From an uncultured Porphyromonadaceae bacterium (lineage in GTDB: Bacteria; Bacteroidota; Bacteroidia; Bacteroidales; Muribaculaceae), in NCBI GenBank assembly GCA_947177605.1, contig CAMWUX010000021.1:1-10724 (forward strand): 10,724 nucleotides of DNA. Reading direction: 5' to 3'. Positions 5,421-10,724 of the stretch are shown piece by piece (position 1 is the stretch's first letter; every line of letters starts with the position of its first letter). The notes below the pieces were generated by a model, which was given only the letters and a program-made list of their open reading frames with translations, was not told where the DNA came from and ran no database searches. Both the position numbers and the translations under genes were made by a program.

Positions 5421-7445
5421 TTAGGGCCCCGAGCCGCGGACGAGGTAGGAAGTAGCCGGAGCGGTCACTCGGTACACCACCACGGCATTGGGAGCCGAGA
5501 TAGTCTTGCCGGAATAAACGCCGAAGTGGATGGTGACGGTCACGTCTATACCGTCGACCGGACGCATATCGGGATGGAGCTCCGACAGAGCGCCGGGCAT
5601 CACCTCATTGGCAAAGCGCTCCTTCTCGAGTGCAATCACCTCTTCGTCGGTCATCGACTCATAGCCTGCATATTGAGCCTTGGCGGCCGATGCGCGGAGG
5701 TCGATATTGCCCTGGTAAGCCGATGTACCGCAATAGTACTCGTTGTTGCCGTAGCTGGTAACATAAGCTGCGCCGTCGGGTACATTATCGCGCACCCAGT
5801 CCACACAGGTCTGGAAGTAGAGAGTGGAGAGGGGCTGATTGCGACCTACAGGAAGTGTGATCACCAGCGAGGGATCGTAGTTCCACTTACCGTTGCTCTT
5901 AACAAACTGTGCAGTTTCGGTTACCACACCGTCATTGAGATTCCAGTTGGAGCCGTCGAAGGTGTACTCGTCACAGCGGTTTACGGTAGCGGAGCCATTG
6001 TAGTAATAATATACCACGAATACCTGCTGATCAGCTACTGCATAGGGATACTTCTGACCAAGGTAGATGGGGAGAAGAGTAGCGGGCACGGTACCGGAGA
6101 GGTTATCGTAGCTCTGACCCATAGCCTGATAGTCAGCGTGCGACAGAATCACGGTCGAGGGAGCCGCTACCCAGTTGGAGCCGTCATACTTATAGATAGC
6201 ATTTTCGTTGACAGAGGGAACGCTTACCATAGCACGCGAAGCAGCTGCATTGACGCTCTGGGTGGTAATGGCAGTCGAGCCTACCTTTGTCACGATCGTA
6301 TTGAGGTACTTACCCTTCGATGCAAGAGCTACCATATAGCCTTCGAAAGTCATGGTAGCGCCGTCGGTAAGCTGAGCCTTCACGGCGTCGGTAGCACCGT
6401 AGGGGCTTACCTGCACGGTAGTGCCGTCGAGTATTACATTGATATAGTTGCCCGATACGGTCACCTTACCGGTAAACTTGGAGTATACGGGGGTGACAAG
6501 AGCAGCGCCTGTAGCGGTTCGGTCAGCCACAAACTGATCAATTTCAGCCGCAGTCCAGGCCTTGGCTGCGGGATACTCCACAGCCTGAGTGCCTACCACC
6601 TCGAGAGTGGCGCCTCTGGCGGTCTGGAAGCCGTAGTTGTAGCTGCTTACAGTGGCGGAGAAGGTCACCTGGTCGCCCACCTTGAGGTCAGCATTGTTAG
6701 TGGGGGCATACACGAATATCGAGCCGGTGGCGTCGCAGACCACAGGACCCTGGGTGCCGACAGCGGCTACATAACCGTTTACGTCAATCTGATCGTTGAC
6801 ATTGATGCTACCGAGCACGCTCGAAAGCTCGAACTCAGGCTCAGGAGTACCGAAGTCGGGATCAACGTCGGAAGTGTTGTAGTTGACGATCACATAGTCG
6901 TCGGCCACTGCGGAGCCAGCATATTTCTCCTTGAGGAGCGCGGGGATGGCGCGCGAAGCGGGGTGAGCGGGAGTGAAAGCGGTGGTATAGTCATCTTCGC
7001 TGCCCCATACGCTCTGATAGTCAGCCTCGGTCACGGTGTACTTCTCAGCGTTGACCATATCCTCAACCTGCTGCGGAAGCTCTCCGGCAGTCTGATAGGT
7101 GACCTTCACGGAAGAGCCGTTGGAGAGAGCGAAGTAGGGGAACTTGGGATCGGAGAGAAGAGCGGGCACATACTTCTCGGCTGTGATTTCGGAAGTGAAG
7201 TAGCCCTGCTTGCCTACTGCCGAGAGAGCGGCGGCCAGTTCATCGCCGGCAAGCGCCTTGTTGGTCGAGTTCGACGCGATAAGCGAGTAGTCGGCTGCTG
7301 TCAGGGTATATTCGATACTCTGCACGTCGGTGGGCACGGGCTCCTCGAAACCGTCAAGCTTGTCGTTCCAGGAGTTTTCATCGCAAGCCGCAAAGGCAAG
7401 TGCGCAACCCGACAGAAGCAGAAACTTATTGATATATTGTTTCAT
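5421..7445 (-). CDS. Large surface-type lipoprotein with OB-fold-like domains and a repeated module
   Basis: This 674-aa protein has a lipoprotein signal peptide. The lipidated residue is most likely Cys21 (FAAC, followed by DENSWND, acidic residues typical of lipoproteins sent to the outer-membrane surface in this phylum). Cys14 (LSGC) has a better lipobox but would leave too short a hydrophobic core. A module recurs three times, at about 44-117, 134-191 and 431-482. It begins with Y/I-x-L/V-x-x-ADY, passes PALL or ATLL and a KYPYA-like stretch, and ends in a V-x-V/N-Y strand. Residues 215-286 look like an OB fold (QIDVNGYVAAVG, DATGSIFVYA, LKVGDQVTF), and 320-390 may be a second, diverged one. 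A YxxDGSNW motif appears at 418-425 and again at 494-501. The last 130 residues contain a Tyr- and Cys-containing domain I do not recognise. It lies 24 bp after the receptor gene, in the usual SusD position, but has no SusD features. Function unknown; probably ligand capture with the receptor. Confidence 0.8.
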   Translation of the reverse strand: MKQYINKFLLLSGCALAFAACDENSWNDKLDGFEEPVPTDVQSIEYTLTAADYSLIASNSTNKALAGDELAAALSAVGKQGYFTSEITAEKYVPALLSDPKFPYFALSNGSSVKVTYQTAGELPQQVEDMVNAEKYTVTEADYQSVWGSEDDYTTAFTPAHPASRAIPALLKEKYAGSAVADDYVIVNYNTSDVDPDFGTPEPEFELSSVLGSINVNDQIDVNGYVAAVGTQGPVVCDATGSIFVYAPTNNADLKVGDQVTFSATVSSYNYGFQTARGATLEVVGTQAVEYPAAKAWTAAEIDQFVADRTATGAALVTPVYSKFTGKVTVSGNYINVILDGTTVQVSPYGATDAVKAQLTDGATMTFEGYMVALASKGKYLNTIVTKVGSTAITTQSVNAAASRAMVSVPSVNENAIYKYDGSNWVAAPSTVILSHADYQAMGQSYDNLSGTVPATLLPIYLGQKYPYAVADQQVFVVYYYYNGSATVNRCDEYTFDGSNWNLNDGVVTETAQFVKSNGKWNYDPSLVITLPVGRNQPLSTLYFQTCVDWVRDNVPDGAAYVTSYGNNEYYCGTSAYQGNIDLRASAAKAQYAGYESMTDEEVIALEKERFANEVMPGALSELHPDMRPVDGIDVTVTIHFGVYSGKTISAPNAVVVYRVTAPATSYLVRGSGP

Positions 7446-7469
7446 ATTAATAACTCTGATTGAGGGGGA

Positions 7470-10229
7470 TTAGAAATTGATTTTGAGCTTGAGGCTGTAA
7501 GTACGGCCGAAGGAATAGAACACCGAGTAAGCATTTTCCCATGTACCCACCTGACCGAGACCGGTCTGAGCCTGAGTCACATAGTTGTAGTTGCAGAGGT
7601 TGTTCACATTGCCGTAGAGAGTAGCGTCGATATTGCCGATCTTAAAGCGGTAGGATGCATTGAGATCGAGAGCATTGCCCCATGGAATTCTCCAGGGAGT
7701 ACCGGGTTCCATCACGGCACCGGTCACGAGGTTGGAGGCATAGAGCGTGATATCGGAGTAGTTGCGGAAGTATGCGGTCCAGTCAGCACCGATACGGAAG
7801 CCCTTGAACGGACGGAAGGTCACGCCGTACGACATTGTGGTCTGAGCCGAGCCACTCACCTTCACACCCTTCTGGTTGAGGGTAGCCCAGAGGTGGTCGG
7901 GAGCAAGAATACCGGAAGCGATCGTACCGTTGAGGTTCGACAGAGGAGCACCGTTCTGATTGTAGAAGTAACCGGTGGCATTGGAATCCCACTGCCAGTC
8001 GGCCAGTGCAAACATAGCGTCGAACTCAAACCAGCGTACGGGCTTATACTTGAGCGCGAGTTCCAGACCCATGTGACGGGCATCGACACCGCTCATGGCG
8101 AAATAGTAGTAGTTCGATCCATCCTGAGCCCTATCGGGATCGATCTGATCACCCTTGGTCATTGTCTTGTCGAGCCACTTGGTATAGTAACCGTTGACAT
8201 TTATGGCGAGTGTGGGCGAGTGGAAGCCGTAGCCGAGTTCGAAGGAGTAGCACTTCTCGTTGCGGGCATCGGGGTTGGTGATGTTGGAGCGCTGCGCCGA
8301 AAGGAACACACCGTAGCTGAAGAAGGGTGCGCGGCTGATATAACCGGCGTTGAAGAACACGTTGTTGTGCTTGTCAATATTGTAGTTGGCACCACCTTTG
8401 ATCGTACCACCCATATAGGTCTTGGTCTCCGAGCGCGAGTTGGCGGCGTCGTAGTAGTAGAAATCCTTACGCCAGTAGGAGTTGGCATTGAGAGCGCCGG
8501 CGAGCACGAGGTTGAGGCGCTTGTCGAGCAGAGTATACTCACCCTGAGCATATACACCTTCCTGAGCTACGAAGCCGTCATAGTTGCGGTTCACCACATC
8601 ACCAACGTGGAGTTTCTCATACACCCAGTCGGCATCAGTGCGGTTGTGCTCGGAATTATTTACCGGAAGCACATTCGAGCGGTTCGAGTTGTCGATATAG
8701 TAATCACCGCCGAAGAGGTCGGCAATCTTGGTCTGATGATGACCCACGTAGTAGCGGATGTCAATACCACCCGTGAAGTCGATCTTGTCGCCGTTCTTGA
8801 GGTCGAACACCTTCTTATATGACGAGATGAGACCGAACGTAGTGTGCGAATTGTTCTGCTTGCCCAATACCATATTGGAGCCGGTAGTAGATGCGGCGTT
8901 CATATCTTCGATTGCACCGTAGTCGACCCAGCCTTCGGGTGTACGGAATTCATTGTTGAGCACACCGTTGCTGGCGCCGTACCAGGAACTGCTGTAGCTC
9001 TTCGAGGTATTGTCGGCATATTGTACTGTACGGCCGAGGCCTGTGTAGCCGCCGCCCGATGTGATCGAAGCGTAGACCGACGACGAAAGCGAAGAATTGT
9101 CGTTGATCTGCCAGATGTGGTTGAGAGCCATCTGCGGTTTGTGGTAGAAGTTGTGGTTGATATTGAACTTCTCACCATTCTTGCGATAACCGAAGGTAGG
9201 GTTGAAGCGATATGGCGATTCGCCGGCCATCCAGTCGGCTACATTCTGCCAGCCCATCACGGTAAGACCATTCTGATAGTTGCGCTGGTCGTGCCACTGG
9301 GGAGCGCCGAAAGCGGTAAAGCCGATCTGATGACGATCATTGATACGCTTGGTGATGTTTACAAACCAGTTGTATGCGTCGTATGCAGTACCCTGAATAT
9401 AGCCGTCGCCCCACTTGCGCGAGCCGAGTACGGTCACCGCCCAGCCGTTTTTCATCAGGCCGGTGGAGAGCTTCACACCGATATTGTTCATACCGTCATT
9501 GCCCATGCCATACCATAACGAGCCACCCTTCTCTACATCGATAGTGCGGGTAGTGATGTTGATCGTACCGCCGATCGAGGGAGTGGAAAGCATAGTGGCA
9601 CCCAGACCGCGCTGCGTCTGAATCGAGGAAGCCACCTCGGCGAGACCGGCCCAGTTGCTCATATACACGCCACCCCATTCCATATCGTTGACGGGGATAC
9701 CGTTGATGAGCATAGCCACGTTCTCGCTTTCAAAGCCACGCATACGGGTCTTGGCATCGCCCCAGCCGCCGCCTTCGGAGCGTGTGTACACACCGGGAGT
9801 CGTCTTGAGCACTTCGAGAAGTTCCTGATTACCGAGTTTGTATTCGATTTCCTGTGCCGAGATAGTCGACATAGCCACAGGTGTCTCACGGGTCTTACCG
9901 ATCGACTGGGTCACGACGACGTCGCTCAGCATCTTCGAGTCGGTAGCCATAACGAGGACTCCGAGCGCAGCCTTGGGAGCCACCTCGAGATCCTTAAAAC
10001 CGATGTAGGTGACACGAAGCAGCTTGCAGCCGTCGGGCACACTGATTTTGAAATTACCGTCGACATCCGTGGGGACGCTTACCGCCGTACCTACTGCGGT
10101 GACTGTAGCACCGATCAGAGGCTCGTTGGCTTCGTCGACCACCTGTCCGGTACATTGGATGTTGGGTGCAGCCACAGCAGCCACACACGCGAGCCAAATT
10201 GCACTGGCTAAGAGAAGCAGTCTCTTCAT
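7470..10229 (-). CDS. TonB-dependent outer-membrane receptor with N-terminal carboxypeptidase-regulatory-like domain
   Basis: A 919-aa receptor that would move a substrate across the outer membrane using TonB energy. The start chosen is the ATG at 10229, because it opens a clear signal peptide (MKRLLLLASAIWLACVAAVA). The upstream in-frame ATG at 10328 would add 33 non-signal residues and overlap the promoter box. Residues about 24-98 are a CarboxypepD_reg-like beta-sandwich (GQVVDEANEPLIGATV, DVDGNFKISV). Residues about 112-232 are the plug, with MRGFESENVAMLINGIPVND and PSIGGTINITTR. The rest is a 22-strand-type barrel rich in aromatic residues, ending in the terminal Phe typical of outer-membrane proteins (LKLKINF). 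It is shorter than most SusC proteins and I do not see the SusC signature. The substrate cannot be told from sequence. It is cotranscribed with the lipoprotein downstream. Confidence 0.93.
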   Translation of the reverse strand: MKRLLLLASAIWLACVAAVAAPNIQCTGQVVDEANEPLIGATVTAVGTAVSVPTDVDGNFKISVPDGCKLLRVTYIGFKDLEVAPKAALGVLVMATDSKMLSDVVVTQSIGKTRETPVAMSTISAQEIEYKLGNQELLEVLKTTPGVYTRSEGGGWGDAKTRMRGFESENVAMLINGIPVNDMEWGGVYMSNWAGLAEVASSIQTQRGLGATMLSTPSIGGTINITTRTIDVEKGGSLWYGMGNDGMNNIGVKLSTGLMKNGWAVTVLGSRKWGDGYIQGTAYDAYNWFVNITKRINDRHQIGFTAFGAPQWHDQRNYQNGLTVMGWQNVADWMAGESPYRFNPTFGYRKNGEKFNINHNFYHKPQMALNHIWQINDNSSLSSSVYASITSGGGYTGLGRTVQYADNTSKSYSSSWYGASNGVLNNEFRTPEGWVDYGAIEDMNAASTTGSNMVLGKQNNSHTTFGLISSYKKVFDLKNGDKIDFTGGIDIRYYVGHHQTKIADLFGGDYYIDNSNRSNVLPVNNSEHNRTDADWVYEKLHVGDVVNRNYDGFVAQEGVYAQGEYTLLDKRLNLVLAGALNANSYWRKDFYYYDAANSRSETKTYMGGTIKGGANYNIDKHNNVFFNAGYISRAPFFSYGVFLSAQRSNITNPDARNEKCYSFELGYGFHSPTLAINVNGYYTKWLDKTMTKGDQIDPDRAQDGSNYYYFAMSGVDARHMGLELALKYKPVRWFEFDAMFALADWQWDSNATGYFYNQNGAPLSNLNGTIASGILAPDHLWATLNQKGVKVSGSAQTTMSYGVTFRPFKGFRIGADWTAYFRNYSDITLYASNLVTGAVMEPGTPWRIPWGNALDLNASYRFKIGNIDATLYGNVNNLCNYNYVTQAQTGLGQVGTWENAYSVFYSFGRTYSLKLKINF

Positions 10230-10234
10230 AACGA

Positions 10235-10288
10235 TTGATTGGGGAATTGTGTTGATTGGGTAATAAATATTGGGTTGATTATGATTGG
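10235..10288 (-). repeat. Repeated CCAATCAA-type motif in the receptor leader
   Basis: On the minus strand CCAATCAA occurs at 10242-10235 and 10259-10252, and CCAATCAT at 10288-10281, followed at once by a related AATCAA (10280-10275). The leader is poor in G and has little potential for structure, so the copies would be exposed in the RNA. A shorter CAATCA also lies just before the lipoprotein start (7462-7457). This could be a protein-binding repeat or simply the A/C-rich translation leader favoured in this phylum. Confidence 0.5.
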
Positions 10289-10317
10289 CTTGGTCGGAGG
10301 ATATAGCTTTCAAGCCA

Positions 10318-10325
10318 CAAAGATA
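10318..10325 (-). promoter_or_regulatory. -7 promoter box for the receptor-lipoprotein operon
   Basis: On the minus strand this reads TATCTTTG, identical to the -7 box of the PpiD-like gene and a perfect TAnnTTTG. The -33 region (about 10345-10348, reading ATTT) is weak. The predicted start near 10311 gives a leader of about 82 nt before the ATG at 10229. The weak -33 together with the A-tract upstream hints at an activator or UP-like help. Confidence 0.62.
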
Positions 10326-10357
10326 CACATTTTTTCAGTGTGTTAAATATTGCAACT

Positions 10358-10370
10358 AAAAAAAAAAAAA
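10358..10370. repeat. Homopolymer run of 13 A
   Basis: Thirteen consecutive A on the plus strand (T on the minus strand) lie just upstream of the -33 region of the receptor operon, at about -47 to -59 from the predicted start. Such a run can bend DNA, act as an UP-like element, or change length by slippage. The rest of the 270-bp gap between the receptor start and the upstream gene holds only the leader and promoter. I see no clear terminator or further gene in 10371-10499. Confidence 0.9.
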
Positions 10371-10499
10371 GTTAAATCAGCCTTATATATACCCACAATA
10401 AGCCGCGCGTCACTCTCTATTGAAAGATGACATACTGCAATTCAGCAAAATATATCAGTTAGTCTTCCACGCTGACGGGCGAGCCGCATACACGGAGTA

Positions 10500-10724
10500 T
10501 CAATCGATACGGAGCGTATACATAGGGCTGGCGTCATAGCGCGGCAGCGCCACAAGACGCACAATCCGGGTCGAGCCGTAGCCACCTGGCACCACAGGGC
10601 GATCCACCACGTCTACCCCTACCGAAGCAAGAGCATCACGATTCACCCGCAGCGCCGTCTCGGGAGTATTGTTATCCTTACTCAGATGGCATAGAAATAC
10701 GTGGGTGAGCTGCGGGGTGTAGAT
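10500..10724 (-). CDS. MBL-fold metallo-hydrolase (WalJ/YycJ-like), C-terminal part only
   Basis: The visible 74 residues end with TGA at 10502-10500; the N-terminus and the HxHxDH zinc motif lie beyond the window. The segment LCHLSKDNNTPETAL near the start of the visible part matches the conserved C-terminal block of YycJ/WalJ-type metallo-beta-lactamase-fold hydrolases, in which the histidine is a metal ligand. The protein ends in the usual short strand (SPMYTLRID). Family members have been described as exonucleases linked to DNA repair or cell-wall regulation in Firmicutes; the role here is not known. It lies on the same strand as the receptor gene, 270 bp upstream, and is separated from it by a promoter, so it is probably an independent unit. 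Confidence 0.75.
   Translation of the reverse strand: MYTPQLTHVFLCHLSKDNNTPETALRVNRDALASVGVDVVDRPVVPGGYGSTRIVRLVALPRYDASPMYTLRID

Noticed and set aside
5421-7445. Calling the lipoprotein a SusD/RagB homologue because it follows a TonB receptor
   Set aside because: No TPR-like helical repeats or SusD motifs are seen. The protein is beta-rich with OB-like and repeated modules.
5403-7463. A 686-codon open frame on the plus strand opposite the lipoprotein gene
   Set aside because: It mirrors the lipoprotein gene almost end to end, has no recognisable domain or signal and a His/Gly/Val-rich composition typical of antisense frames in codon-biased genes. The minus-strand frame has a signal peptide and an operon partner.
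7893-9518. Two plus-strand open frames of 309 and 224 codons opposite the receptor gene
   Set aside because: They lie antisense to a clear TonB-dependent receptor and contain no recognisable features.
10230-10328. N-terminal extension of the receptor to an upstream ATG at 10328
   Set aside because: It would place 33 polar residues before an otherwise perfect signal peptide and would include the TATCTTTG promoter box in the coding region.

Overview
The window looks like chromosome from a member of the Bacteroidales (Bacteroidota), possibly a Muribaculaceae-like gut bacterium. The order-level call rests on four things: a TonB-dependent receptor with an N-terminal carboxypeptidase-regulatory-like domain, a large lipoprotein beside it, AT-rich leaders without obvious Shine-Dalgarno sequences, and promoter boxes of the Bacteroides type (TAnnTTTG, once with a matching upstream TTTG). 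The family-level guess is weaker and rests on overall composition and protein resemblance. No phage, transposon, CRISPR, tRNA or rRNA signal was seen.

Layout. At 1-1077 (+) lie the C-terminal end of an M24B aminopeptidase P and, 8 bp later, a gamma-class carbonic anhydrase-like protein, closed by a strong intrinsic terminator (1104-1148). At 1162-2040 (-) is a greA-HIT operon. Its roughly 130-nt leader (2041-2171) carries a terminator-like hairpin with a long U-tract, plus a competing upstream hairpin, between the promoter and the greA start. A 6-TM ion channel gene (2255-3016, +) is divergent from greA and has an unusual pore filter. It converges across a shared hairpin with a large PpiD/SurA-N type periplasmic chaperone (3086-5233, -), whose promoter matches the Bacteroides consensus closely. 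At 5421-10229 (-) is a two-gene unit: a TonB-dependent outer-membrane receptor followed 24 bp later by a 674-aa lipoprotein with OB-fold-like domains and a repeated module. At 10500-10724 (-) is the C-terminal end of an MBL-fold hydrolase resembling WalJ/YycJ.

How the genes fit together. GreA rescues backtracked RNA polymerase, and its leader looks able to terminate its own transcription. This resembles the attenuated greA leader (GraL RNA) of E. coli in organisation, although no homology is claimed. The receptor and lipoprotein probably form an envelope uptake or binding pair of unknown substrate; the lipoprotein occupies a SusD-like position but is not SusD. The PpiD-like protein is probably a chaperone for envelope protein folding that has lost recognisable prolyl-isomerase motifs.

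The most interesting points are the greA leader RNA, the GYG-less channel filter, the receptor and repeat-lipoprotein pair with its repeated leader motif and A13 tract, and a His-to-Gln change at a normally conserved active-site position of the aminopeptidase P.
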